This document shows positions 12,950 to 24,529 of a DNA stretch of 64,000 bases, in pieces. Source of the stretch: Roridomyces roridus (Eukaryota; Basidiomycota; Agaricomycetes; Agaricales; Mycenaceae). Where the stretch lies: positions 496,001-560,000 of the forward strand of contig JARKIF010000012.1 in the NCBI GenBank assembly GCA_029378245.1. The letters run 5' to 3'. The notes under the pieces are model-generated. The model saw nothing but the letters and a program-made list of their open reading frames with translations, was not told the origin of the DNA and searched no databases. Numbering within the stretch: the stretch's first letter is position 1; every line of letters begins with the position of its first letter. Position numbers and translations under genes: made by a program.

Positions 12950-13800
12950 AAATGCACGAAATAAACGGGACGGCCCGAGGCACCGATTACATGGTCTCCG
13001 CGGCGTTACATGCTACACGAGTCCCTGCCAATATCGTTGAAACAATCAGGGACGCGTTGGGGACGCGGACTGTCCAGCGCGGCGATATCTTCTGGAGCTT
13101 TGGCTTCGGTTCAAGGAGTCGACACTGGCCATCTCACGAGGTCACGACAAGCGCTGCAACGACCTGGTGAAATATATATAATGTCAGCTTTGGTAAATCT
13201 TGCATGCCCATGTCCGTACCTCTCGAGTTGCAAGCTGTTGCAAGGCACGTTGTGTTTCAAATTGAATCTGTCGGTTGGCCTCCGAGTCGCTGTCCATCTT
13301 CACGCTTTGTGGAGCTGTCAGGTCATTATACCCGGAGTGAAATGCAGGGCCAGAAGGCGGGCCCGGCGGGGAGAGCTCGGATCTCGAACGGATGACGACC
13401 GTCCTGTCCTTGACGCTGTCTCGAAGGAGTTGACGTGTTGAACGGAGTGGGTGAGAAACAGCGCTAGCAGAAATACCCAGCTGCAGGAAAACCAGATTGT
13501 GAACAGAGTCGCGCGGAGTATGCAATTTCGTCTAGTCAAGCCGGAGAGATTGTCACGAATCCTCCCGAGCGGTTCCTTGAAAATCGAGGAGCAAGGATCT
13601 CGAACAAGTCTCTGCAGGCCTTTCGGGCCTCTTCAATGAGAGCCCGTGGATGTAGATGAGTCGACCCTCCGGTGTAAGCAACATGCCACCGCTGAGAGTG
13701 TCGGTGAGGGAAAAGCAAGTTGATCAAAGGAGCCACAAATATTTCGACTTTATCCTCCACGTCGTTCCAGGCTATGCAGACAACCAACAAGTCAAACTAT
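12950..13800 (-). other. Possible unresolved multi-exon gene
   Basis: Several minus-strand segments look like exons but could not be joined into a full model. One at about 13797-13538 reads FDLLVVCIAWNDVEDKVEIF and continues for about 85 residues to a stop, after an AG acceptor. A second ends near 13220 at a GTACGG donor after QIQFETQRALQQLATRE. A third begins at an acceptor near 13170 with VVAALVVTS. I recognise no family. The block ends close to the caspase gene that starts on the other strand at 13946, so it may be the body of a divergent gene or a decayed copy. Confidence is low. Confidence 0.22.
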
Positions 13801-13945
13801 CCCAGCGATGCTGCGCCTCAGAAGCTCGACAGCTTTCATCGCCTTTAATAGCAGCGAACCCACGCGAAGAGGCGCCCATCTTTCTTCAGTCGCTCGTGCG
13901 TGGACGATCCTCCTCCGTGGTCATCGTTCATCCTGTACTAGATCT

Positions 13946-16090
13946 ATGGCTGAATCCTCGGGAGCTCCGACTCCGAAAGTCTTTGCGCTTATCGTTGGAA
14001 TCAACGAGGTGCGTTATCGTCTGCATTCTACCCAGGTCTCAGCTCATGCCCTGCACCAGTACTTCTCGTCCGATGAGTTTCCTACTCTGCAAGGAGCGGT
14101 GAACGACGCAAAGGCGTTTGAGAGATATCTGCTTGATCCACGAGAGAAGCGGGGGCTTGGGGTGCCCGCGTCCAATATCGTCGTCCTCCTCGACGAGCAA
14201 GCCACCAGAGCCAACATCCTCGCGACTTTCCGATCCCACTTTATCGACAACCCCGATGTACCCGACAAGGGGAACGCCACCATGATATTCTTCTACGCCG
14301 GGCATGGAAGTCGTCTCAGTGCGCCTTACAATTTGATCAACCGAAGCGGGCTGGTGGAAGCCATGTGTCCTGTGGACGAGCGTACACAGGACGCTGAGGG
14401 CAACTACGTCTACGCTATACCCGACTACGTCCTCGGGTGGCTGCTAAAGGAGCTTGCAGAGAAGAAGGGCAATAATATCGTGCGTTGTGCTCATTCTACA
14501 CTCGACGGCTTACCGACGCGCTTCGTAGACCATGATCTTCGACGCCTGCCACTCGGGTGGGTTGGGGCGCGATGCGGGCAGAGCCCGTAACGCTGCCAGT
14601 CCGTCAGACACCGTTCCTTTCGAGCTCGATAGCCATCTGTGGAAAGGCGACCCCTCGACGGCACAGTCCTATCGCATGTGGTCTTCGTCTGCCACGTCCC
14701 ACGTCCTACTAGCCGCATGTCGCAACGACGAAACGGCCCGGGAGATCATCTATGCGGACAACTCTGTACATGGCCGCTTCACAGACAGCCTTCTTACCTG
14801 GCTGCGCCGTGTCATCCTCGAGAAGACGACCTACGCCGAGCTTCTCAATCGCTTCCCGCCTTGGTCTGGTCAGACCCCTCACTGCGGTGGTGCTGGTCGC
14901 GACCGTTTACTCTTCGACGGGCGGTACCCTCCGACGGGGCAGAAGGCTTTCCCACTCAAGCAGCACACGAAGGGGGACCCCGACAAAGACATCGTCGACT
15001 CATTCACTGTGGACGTGGGATCCGTAGAGGGTGTTGTGGTCGGCACGGAGTTTGACGCATATACGTCTGGCAATGCATTCCTCGCACAGCTGGTAGCGCA
15101 CTCTGTCGAGGTCTCTCGCACCATCCTCGTCACGAAAGACAAGCGACCGCTCACTCTCAAGCCCTCATCGCGCGCCGTGGTGTCGGACTGGAAGAACGAC
15201 GCCATGATCTTGCACGTCTATATCCCGCCAGACTTTCCCTACACCACCGATCTCTTCCCCACAGACAAGATCCCGGCTTATGCCAAGGCACGCAAGTACG
15301 TGCAAGCTTCTACGCCCCAGAGTGCGGAGATCGCTCTACGCCGCGAGGGTGATGATATCGTCATTGAGCGGCTTACATCGATCATCATCGAGTATCAGCG
15401 TGAGACGCGATTTCCTCACCATGGCACCGGCACGCACCTTCCCCGCGTCATCGACGGTATCGCTCACTTCAACTACTTCCTCGAACGGCACCACGGGAGC
15501 GCTCCGATTCCGGGTGTATCGCTCGAGTTTCACCGCCTCATGGGCGAGTACCCCGCGCGCAGGCCCGATCTGTCTGTAGGCGCGGAGGGAAACCTCGTAG
15601 TGAATCACGAGGCGAGCTTTCCGTCTGTGGAGGGGGGCAAGTACGGATTCACGCTCAAGAACTCTTCTGAGTACGATTTGTTTCCGTATCTCTTCTACTT
15701 TGATCCTGTGCAATACACGATCGACGTGAGTGCCACTGCCCTTGATGCCTTGGTGATTTGCTGAAAAGCTTTCTTGCGCAGATGTGGTACTCGCCCGAAG
15801 GCCGACAGGTGCGCGCGCCGCTGGAGTGTGATGGTGGGAGTGTCACGATCGGGATGGGCAGCGAGTACGCTTTTGAGTTTGCACTCCCACCGGGCGAATC
15901 GATCAGCTCTGGATTCCTCAAGCTGTTTGTCGCGACGCAGTACCTGGACATTGGATGGATCGAGCAAAAGATGTCGCCGTTCGATCTCCGATACCAGGGA
16001 ACGCAGCGCACAGACAACAGCCATTCTGAGCCTCTTGTCAATGCGCAGAAGTGGGATGCTGTGACTGTGGTTCTAACGATGACTACTTAG
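13946..16090 (+). CDS. Caspase-domain (peptidase C14) protein
   Basis: Four exons (13946-14008, 14060-14479, 14529-15725, 15782-16090) join to 662 residues. The caspase p20 fold opens with KVFALIVGINE. The catalytic His lies in FFYAGHGS at about residue 115 and the catalytic Cys in IFDACHSGG at about residue 165. Both are present, so activity is plausible. About 380 residues follow without a domain I can name. This layout, a metacaspase-like head with a long unique tail, is common and expanded in Agaricomycetes. Related caspases act in programmed cell death or heterokaryon incompatibility, but that role is only inferred here. An in-frame ATG at 13808 exists; I prefer 13946 because the extra leader does not resemble the family. 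The next gene starts 77 bp after the stop. Confidence 0.84.
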
Positions 16091-16123
16091 CGCGTAGGGC
16101 GTCTATCACCACACTTGTAAATG

Positions 16124-16130
16124 TATAAAA
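16124..16130 (+). promoter_or_regulatory. TATA box of gene 16168
   Basis: TATAAAA lies 38 bp before the next ATG and only 34 bp after the caspase stop codon. The downstream gene therefore has its own very compact core promoter inside the upstream gene's 3' flank. Confidence 0.55.
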
Positions 16131-16167
16131 GGCATCGCAAACAGCCTCGTGTACTCGTATCTTCCCC

Positions 16168-17351
16168 ATGACCGATAGCGAGCTTTACCAGAAGCTCCTC
16201 CGCCACAAGGGCTTTGGTCTCCCACTGTGGGACCCGCAGCCAGCGGATAGCTTGCCTGCCGAGTACCGTCGGGAGGGCGTCCGTATCGGTGATGTCGGCT
16301 TCATCACCAAGCAGGGCGGCTTTTACTTTGTCTTCAACATCTGCGTCGCTGCCAATCACCCGATAAACGCATTCCATGGTGTACCCGAGGGATTCCGGCC
16401 TGTGGGGGACTTTGATTATAGTCGGGATGTGCGCCGATCTGTGGAGGCGTTCCCGCCTGGCGATTGCATTTCGACTAATAGCGTTCGGAAGAGAGGTGTC
16501 ACTGCGTCGCTCGAGTCGGATGTGTAGGTATTTCAATGCTACATCTGCGATGCATTGCTGATCAGGTAATCTAGGCCATCCGAAGTCGTTACCGGCGGCT
16601 TCAACATGCACATATCCTACGATGGGGAAACTGGCGCAGCGCTAGTGTTGCCTAAAGGAGCGTCCTCTGAAGACCTCAATCGACTCAATCTGTTCCGCGA
16701 TTACATCCTCACACACGCCGAAAACTGGTTCGCCTTCTTTCAAGACTGGGCCGTCCCTGAAGAGGACCTTGGCCTACAGCTCTATCTCGTGACCGGCTGT
16801 GTCAAAACAGTCGCCTGGGCCGTAACATGCATGTCGAAGAAATCCGACAGCGGGGATGTTTCCATGAAATTGAATGCGAGCGCCGTTGCTTCTGGACAGC
16901 TGGAATTTTCCTGGGAGGACAGCCACACTAGTCCGGGCGCTTCGAGAGCTGGTCCGCACCGGCCACAAGGGGAGGCAGAGTGGGGAGAGAATCAATGCGT
17001 GTTTCTTCGTGGGTTTACTGTTGCGAGAAGTAATCGCTTGTTTTCGTTGGCTGGCCGACCGGCGAAGATTGGGCTTACTAGGGGAGCTCCACCGGTGCGA
17101 GTGGCGAGAAATATTCCCGAGGTTCAGGTTCGTTTTGGATCTTAGTGATTATTCCGTGCTGATGGAAAACCAGGTAGAGCATCGGGGCCAAGACGTTGTT
17201 GACCAATTGTTCGCTGTGGCACCCGAGGCCACGATTGCGTTGGTACACGACGATGAATGGAATAGCACCCCGGGGATAAACCTCAAAGTTGAACAGACTG
17301 GTCGTAAGTCGCGAAACCTCCCGACGAAAATGCAACTCAGTGATGTTTTAG
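16168..17351 (+). CDS. Agaricomycete-specific protein of unknown function
   Basis: Exons 16168-16523, 16575-17127 and 17174 onward join in frame. The N-terminus (MTDSELYQKLLRHKGFGLPL, then IGDVGFI and FNICV) and the middle (SYDGETGAALVLPKGASSED, GCVKT, NQCVFLRGF) match a family I know only as hypothetical proteins, often in many copies, in mushroom-forming fungi. The conserved end is ATIALVHDDEW. There is no signal peptide or clear membrane segment. The 3' end is uncertain: a perfect GTAAGT donor at 17304 with an acceptor at 17340 gives a stop at 17351, while reading through gives a stop at 17371. No biochemical function is known to me. The close tandem placement after the caspase gene hints at a shared role, but that is inference. 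Confidence 0.66.
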
Positions 17352-17409
17352 AGCATGTTTATATTGGGTGACGATACAAGTACAAGATACAATCGCACTC
17401 CGTGTTGGT

Positions 17410-20400
17410 TTACTGGGTGCCCGAGGCTTGAATGAGAGAAATTGCCTCCGAACGGGGTTTAATAGAACATTTGAACGGTAGGGGAGTACTAATCGCAGAC
17501 TGAGTTACCAGCCACCGAATGCGCAATTCACTCACTTTCCGAGACCACTTTGATATTCGTAGGTTGGTTCAATCACCTTCCCCTCCGAGTCCACGGCTTT
17601 CTGTATTTCGAAGGTTGCTAAAATATAGGCAAATGCGATCCAGAGTGACGAGTTGGCCATGTGTCTTCCGGGGCACATCCTGCGACCGAAGCCAAAGGCG
17701 GCTTCGGGATCTGGGACGGCTGCATTGAGTTGGCCGTTTAGCATGAATCGTTCGGGTTTGAAGGCGTGGGGATCCGGGTACACAGACTCGTCGTGGAGTA
17801 GAGCCCTAACGAGTCGAGTCAACTTAGATCGCGATGTTGAATAATTAATTGCTCAAGCGCTCACCATGCATTCCCGAGCACAATTGAGCCTGCGGGAAGC
17901 CGATATCCACCGTATTCGTCCTCGGTAGTGAGACGATGGGGTATTGCTAAAGGCCAGAGTCAACAGGACCTAATACGACAGCGAATCCAACTGACCAAAC
18001 GGAGCCACAGGCTGCCAGCGAAGGACCTCCTTGACAATGGCAGAGATGTACGGTAACGAATCACGGTCTTGAAATGTCGGTAGCGCCTCGCCACCGGTTA
18101 TAGCGTCAATATCCAGCTGGGCTTTCTTCTGCGCCTCTGGATTGGCGAGCATGGCGAGAATGAAAGTCCCGAGAGCAGATACGGTGGTGTCTGTTCCTCC
18201 TAGATAAATAGTCCCGGCTGTTGTCTGAACGTGCCGCTCTTGGAAGAAAGCATGACCGGCATCCATGTCTTTCAGGAGATTCAAACTATCCGAAGCGAAA
18301 GACGACCGAGCAATCCCAAGTCCCTTTAGCCCGTTCAAGATGAGATTTCACTCCCCTAAGAAATCGACGCACCATTTGGCGTTGGGTCTCTGCGAAAGGA
18401 AGTTCCATCATGCCTCGAGCCAATTTCCGCCATTTTTGAGCTTGTCGTTTGAATCCCGCCCCAGGGAACCAGGTAGGAATGTGCTTCAATATTGGGAAGG
18501 AATCCTGTGAGACATAAATGCGATGCCGTATTCGATGCCGATGTGGTGTGAACGACTTACGACGAGGTATCGTCCCGGCACACCGGCAATGATGAGAGTC
18601 TGGAGTGCGTCGTGCGCCAATGTAACGTATGGGTCGTTCAACGGCTGAACATCTATCCCGTAGGTAAAGTCCATGATAAATTCGCCGGTCATTCTGTGTT
18701 TTCATGAGCATCGGCCTGGAAAAATCGGGACAAGTACGTACCGCCTGAAATGGTCAAGAAAATCATCTGGGCTGCTGAGCATCCACTTGAGAAGGTCGCC
18801 ACTCGCGAGGCACTGTTGCGGCTCAAATTTACGAGACGCTTTCACGTTGAAAGACTGTTCAAACAGGCGTCGCTGAATTCGCCTAGGGGGAAGTTGAAGG
18901 ATGTTCGTAATAAATGGGAGGTTAAAATTACCATTCGTCGCCTGGAAATCATCTCAGTATATTTCATGAGTAGCACCGGACCGAAAATCACCATATTTAG
19001 CAAATGCTGGTGGGAATTTAAGTGCCAGCGCTCTCCTGAAACTGCAGCCCGGTGAACGCACCGAAAACAAAGTCCCAACCTGACAAATCATTGACCATAG
19101 GGAAATCTTCTCTGCAGTCGTGCATTTCAGTCAGGGCAGTGTCAGTAAAAACATTCGAGTCACCTGTCCGAGTATATGGAGGACCGCTTCTCTAACAAGC
19201 TCTCCGCAGCGTCCCGTCACTGTGCAACCTGGAACACATGAAAATCATGTGCCTCAGTACCCCCCAATTCATGGTGAGATCGCATGAATATCAACGGGAC
19301 GAACCCTAAAATCACCCGCCTTTCAGTGAAGTGCCCAAACTCAATTCATGTGTGTTTTCGACGTTTTCATGTGCCTTTTTCATGTTATCTCGACATGAAA
19401 ATGGCTGGCAAGCAGGTGAGTCCAATTTGAGCCAGGCTGGATGATACTGAATACTAATATCGCAGTACTGACTTTCGAATGCAAGGAACATGCATTTCAA
19501 AAGATATGTAGGTGATACAGAACAGCATGCTACCAGAACCCGCCCTGCTTGCCTCCGCTTTCGTCCGCCAGAAATGAAATGAGTCGAGAACTTTGCCACG
19601 GCTGCGATTCATACTAATTAGCATCCTCGAGCCGCAGACATCACAAGAACATACCTCAAGTTGCGAATAGCGGAAGAGGAAAGTCTCGAGAGGGAGGGAT
19701 TGCGGGTGCATGGGGTGAGACCAGTAGAGGGTGGGGTACGCACTAGATATGAGGAGACGGAGTGAGCTGTCGGCGACTCGGCGTTTCAATTTGCTGGCCA
19801 CCATGTTCGTATCGGGTCAGAAGGGAGACAATAAAGTGAGGTCAACAACGCACCCGATGCACCCTGGCCTCTTCAGCGAGTTAAAATACCCAGGACTTGA
19901 GCCGTACGCCCAGTTGTGAGTGCCACGGCCGGCTAGGAATGCAAGCCTGCAGGTGGATTCGAGGTCGGACTTGGTCCTACAGCCTACAGGTGTCGTGAGC
20001 GTCCGGAAATGATCGCGAACTCCGTATTTTCATAGAGTATGGCCCATTGGGACTCCTGGGGGCAAGGAGAGGGAAGACGAGGCGGGGGCGGAAGGGAGAT
20101 GAGCGTTGGGAGGAAGAAGTGGAGCACCGTGACAGGCGTGACACCACTGACCTCATCCGCAGCACCTGCTCCACACACCGAATATTCGCCCTTCTCAAGT
20201 CCGTCTCCGTGCAAATATCCCACTGTGCAACGACCTGGTCGTCGAGGGATATCCGGATGGGTATTGGTTGATTTAAGAACACCCTAGCTCCATCAATGTT
20301 CATTTATAGCTTTCTCTTTGATTTTCATGCCTTCTCCTATGATTTCAGCTCCACTGATTCAGCGGATTGTTCCTGAAATTCACTGACGAGGCCATGATTT

Positions 20401-20833
20401 CGTCCAGGAGGTGCAGTAAGTAGAAATCACTGAATAATGCCTCAATGACCCAAGCCACATATTTTGTTCATTTCAGGCCACAGGCCCTGATTTTGCTTGT
20501 TCATGGCACGGCGACATGAAATTCATGCGCCGATGTTTTCACAGTGGCGTGAGTTAATTACAATCATGGATTTGCCCGCGAGATCAAGGTGAATGATGCC
20601 AGAGTCTGGACCGCAAAGTCAATGCCGCTGACACTGGATGGGGAGGTCGCCTCACTGTACTTCTTGCTCCACCTCGCATATGTTTCCCACTGGAGTGTCT
20701 TCGGGATGTCGAACAGATTCCCGACTATGGGCAGTTTCCGAGGCCCGGGTGGCAGAGGCAATCTCGAGCGCTTGCGAATGTAGAGAGCTACGACGAACAG
20801 TAGCCCCGCCAATAGTACGGCTGAGGTGGACAT
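17410..20833 (-). pseudogene. Cytochrome P450 split by a CACTA-like element
   Basis: Twelve exons are conserved: 20833-20656; exon 2 in two parts, 20605-20547 and 19217-19164; 19111-19062; 19006-18992; 18941-18932; 18882-18742; 18693-18561; 18504-18373; 18323-17996; 17946-17865; 17805-17536 and 17488-17410. Removing the insert and its duplicated bases restores exon 2 to the family length of 109 nt and gives 508 codons without a stop. Motifs are LPLPPGPRKLPIVGN, I-helix GGTDTT, ExxR in KEVLRW, FKPERF and FGFGRRMCPGRH. The intron at the haem loop found in the plus-strand copies is absent. The element sits between the codons for INSR and DAAESL, so the gene cannot make a full protein unless the element is spliced out. 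Apart from the insertion it looks undamaged, which suggests a fairly recent hit. Confidence 0.85.
19218..20546 (-). mobile_element. CACTA-like non-autonomous DNA transposon, copy 1 (1329 bp)
   Basis: The ends are inverted repeats beginning CACTGTG. The flanking trinucleotide CGT occurs on both sides, with one extra G at 20547 on the right. Inside each end, short CATGAA/TTCATG motifs recur many times, as subterminal repeats do in CACTA (EnSpm/CMC) elements. Those elements also show CACT(A/G) termini and 3-bp target duplications. There is no transposase-like frame, so it would depend on an autonomous relative elsewhere. It is clearly homologous to the element at 28023-29382, but in the opposite orientation and well diverged. 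The strand is assigned relative to that second copy. It interrupts exon 2 of the P450. Confidence 0.78.
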
Positions 20834-21617
20834 GTGAGACGCTGCGTGGACGGAAAGGATTGACTTGGGAAACTTCCACGCACATTTATATGTCTCCCGG
20901 TAACATAAGGTGTGTCAGGAGGTCGATAGAATCGCGCAATCTGTCAGCGGATCTATCGTTGCTGCAATGGGAACTTGAGCTTACTGGTACATTTGTACGG
21001 TTCCTGCCGCTCAACGGGATAGTAGTATCAACAAGACCAAGACGATGTTTCGCAGAATAACTGGCTGACTGTATTCATGCTGTGAATTGGCCCAACGCCG
21101 CGGACGAACAGAACGCCTAGAGCAGCGTGTGACCTCCGTTTCATTCAAATTGAAGCCACTGGGGCCATGACAATGACAATAACAATGCAGCAGCCTAAAT
21201 AGTCGCCAGGCAATCGCCAGGTCACGCTGGGGTATGGGGGACGGGGTCGGGTCATACTGACAGGAGAAGGATTCTGGACGATTCTTGAGTCCGAGATTGA
21301 CCAGGATTGAGGCAGCCGACGGTGTTGCGAGACGGACATGACAAGTCACAAGAAGGGCTAAGAATGGTTTGATCATGTGATTGATACGCAAAATAGTGAC
21401 ATCTGATGTCTCCATCAGCATCACTCTGATTTCACACGGTTTGAATATTCCTTCAACAGTTCAACTTTCAATGAACAAGAGCGACGAGACTTGCGAGCAA
21501 GGCTTGCAGCGCTGAACTTGAACTCGATTGGGGTCATTGGTCAATTTGGTCTTCCTATTTTGAACATGGATGTGAATGGACAACATAGTAAACAACCGCA
21601 GCCCTACGAATCATGAT
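20834..21617. other. Intergenic: promoter of P450 17410-20833, duplicated upstream block
   Basis: The minus strand carries TATAAAT at about 20885-20892, some 55 bp before the P450 start. Farther upstream, at about 21100-21460, the sequence resembles 23980-24330, which lies upstream of the neighbouring P450. The shared block includes the string ATCACTCTGATTTCACACGG. The duplication therefore carried about 0.6 kb of 5' flank with the gene. Confidence 0.6.
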
Positions 21618-23712
21618 TTACTGAGAACCCGAAGCCCGAATTAAAGCAATCGCCTGCGGGGAACGCGGTTTTATTGAACATTTGAACGGCACGGGAGTAC
21701 TAGTAGTAGAAGCATGAGACTCGGCAATGACGGAACAATCGATGCCACCCACTTGACGAGGCCCGATACATATTCGTACGTTGGCTCGATAATCTGGCCG
21801 TCTGAATCCACAGCCTTTTGTATATCGAACGTGGCCAGCATATACGCAACTGCGATCCAGATTGACGAGGTGGCCGCGTGTCTTCCGGGGCACATCCGCC
21901 GACCGAACCCAAAGGCGGCTTCAGGGTCTGGAATCGCTGGATTGAGCTGGCCGCTTAGGAGGAACCGTTCGGGTTTGAAGGCATGCGGATCGGGGTAGAC
22001 CGACTCGTCGTGCAGTAGGGCCCTAATGTCGATTTGAGCACTCAAAAACTGGGTCCTCAATCCCTCACCATGCATTCCCAATTACAATTGAGCCTGCGGG
22101 AAGCCGATAGCCCAGATATTCGTCCTCGACAGTGAGACGATGGGGTACCGCTGAAAGACCAGTAATCAAAAGGACTAATGGGAGGATTTCAACTCACCAA
22201 ACGGGGCCGCATTTTTCCAGCGAAGGACCTCCTTTACGATAGCCGAGATGTACGGTAACGAATCACGGTCTTGGAATGTTGGTAGCGCCTCGCCACCAGT
22301 CACCGCGTCAATCTCAAGCTGTGCCTTCTTCTGCGCCTCTGGACTCGCCAGCATAGCGAGAATAAAAGTCGCGAGAGTGGATACAGTGGTGTGCGTCGCT
22401 CCGACGTACATAGTACCCGCCGTGCTCACAACGTGCCGCTCTTGGAAGAAGGCCTGACCGGCATCCGCATCTTTCAGCACATCCAAATTGTCCGAAGTGA
22501 AAGAAGACCGAGCAATCCCAAGTTCCTGTAGCCTGTTAAAGATGTGATGCGAGTTTTCTATGGAATCGACGCACCATCTGACGTTTGGTCTCTGCGAAAG
22601 GAAGTTCCATCATACCTCGAGCCAGTTTCCGCCATTCGTGAGCCTGCCATTTGAATCCTGCTCCAGGGAACCAGCTAGGAACATGTTTCAATATTGGGAA
22701 GGAATCCTGGAAGATATATATGTCTTATATTCGGCCGCGACTGGTGGGAACGACGTACGACGAGGTATCTTCCCGGTATAGCTGCAATGCCGAGAGTCCC
22801 GATTGCGTCATGCGCCAATGTAACGTATGGGTCGTTCGACGGCTGAACATCTATACCATACGCGAGACTCATAACGAACTCGCCAGTCATTCTGCGTTTC
22901 CATGAACCTGAGCCTGGCAAATCGAGACAAATACGCACTGCTTGAAATGCTCGATACAGTCTTCAGGGTCGCTGAGCATCCACTTGAGGAGGTCGCCACT
23001 GGCGAGGCACTGTTGCGGCTCCAATTTACTAGACGCGTTGACGCTGAATGACTGTTCAAACAGGCGGCGTTGAATTCGCCTAAGGGACGCGTTGGAGGAT
23101 GTTTGTGTTAAGTGAGATGGCGAGAGTACCATTCGTCGCCTGAAAATTAGCTGAGTGTATTTCATGAGTAGTAAAAGACCCAGAGTCACCATATTTAGCA
23201 AATGCTGGCGTTTGAAGCACTGTCAATCAACTTCCTGACATTGCGACACGGTTCACGCACCGAAAACAAAGTCCCAACCTGTCAGATCATTGACCATTGG
23301 GAAATCCTCTCTGTAGCAGTGAGTTCAGTCAAGGTACTGTCTGAAAAAAAATGTTCAAGTCACCTGTCCGAGTATATGGAGGACCGCTTCTCCAACAGGC
23401 TCTCCGCAGCGTCCCGCGAGTTAATTACAATCATGGATTTGCCCGCGAGATCAAGGTGAATGATGCTAGAGTCTAGACCGTGGAGTGGAGTCAATGCCGG
23501 GGAACCAGGATGGGGAAGTCATCTCACTATATTCCTTGCTCCATCTCGCATATGTTTCCCACTGGAGCGTTTCTGGGACGTCAAACAGATTGCCAACTAT
23601 GGGGAGTTTCCGGGGCCCTGGTGGAAGGGGCAGCTTGGAGCGCTTGACTCTGCGAGCACGGAAGTGCTACGATAAGCAATAGACCTGCGAATAAGAGGGC
23701 GGAGGTCGACAT
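21618..23712 (-). pseudogene. Cytochrome P450, tandem copy with one-base frameshift
   Basis: Twelve exons: 23712-23528, 23472-23364, 23310-23261, 23204-23190, 23140-23131, 23079-22939, 22891-22759, 22706-22575, 22525-22198, 22150-22069, 22022-21753 and 21699-21618. Exon lengths match the copy at 17410-20833 almost everywhere. Exon 1 is 185 nt where phase requires 3n+1, and the reading frame changes near 23664: the anchor MSTSALLFAGLLLIVA is in one frame and VKRSKLPLPPGPRK in the next. That extra base gives a TGA before the hinge. The I-helix reads GATHTT, with His where active P450s have the Asp or Glu used in proton delivery. The haem loop FGFGRRMCPGRH and ExxR are intact. Together these suggest a decayed or altered copy; a base-call error could explain the frameshift but not easily the His. 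Confidence 0.8.
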
Positions 23713-24529
23713 GGTCGCTGGGTGAAAGGAAGAAAGGACTCGGGGAAGTTGCCCCGCACATATACACCATGTATTCCGGGAACAAGTCTCTCAGGAGGGG
23801 CACAGAATCGTGCAATCTGTCAAGACGGCGAATACGAGGCCAGACTTCAAAGACTAGACTGCCTGTCTTCAATGAATGGTTGCTGAACAACATGGAGGAG
23901 AGGGAGCTTACGGGGAAGGACTGCCTCACCAGTGGCAACGTTCATGTTTTCGCTTGACCCAAAACCGGAGATAGGACACGCGGACCAACGTGACTGCGGC
24001 TTCATTCAATTGAAGCCGGAAGGTCCCGAAAGGTTCCCACCAATGAGAAGTACTGCCGGCTGTGTAGTACTTACTTAGTCCGGCGGCCATGCTGGTGAGA
24101 CATCCGACAATCTTGGATGGATAGATTCCTGACTCTGGAGATTCACCAAGTCTGAAGAGTTGAGGCAGCCGATCGCGATGGCCTTCCTAGGTGTTGCGAG
24201 CCTTGACAATGACATAGAGGCAACATAGAAGACGGGAAGAGGGCTTGATCATGTGATTGATACCGTTTGATCAGCATCACTCTGATTTCACACGGTTCGA
24301 ATATTTATTTGTTCAACCGTTCAACAACTGCGCTCGGACATTGCCACATCAGTTAGCTCTCTGGGGTTATGCACTTGAAGGTGCATATTGTTGCTCTAAG
24401 TATAAGAAACCACTGCCTGAGGCCTTGCGTGTTCGATCTTGTTCCGAGTCTTCAGACTTGGATCCATTCACCCAGTTCTGGTAAGAGGAAATGAGCATTA
24501 TATAGATGTACATTATTATCTACAGTGGA
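23713..24529. other. Intergenic: promoter of P450 21618-23712
   Basis: This region holds the second copy of the upstream block described at 20834-21617. I see no coding sequence. The right part is the 3' flank of the reductase gene. Confidence 0.5.

Noticed and set aside
12058..12957. 299-codon minus-strand frame
   Set aside because: It crosses an A/T homopolymer tract giving a poly-Phe run, has no recognisable motif, and similar-sized frames exist on the other strand.
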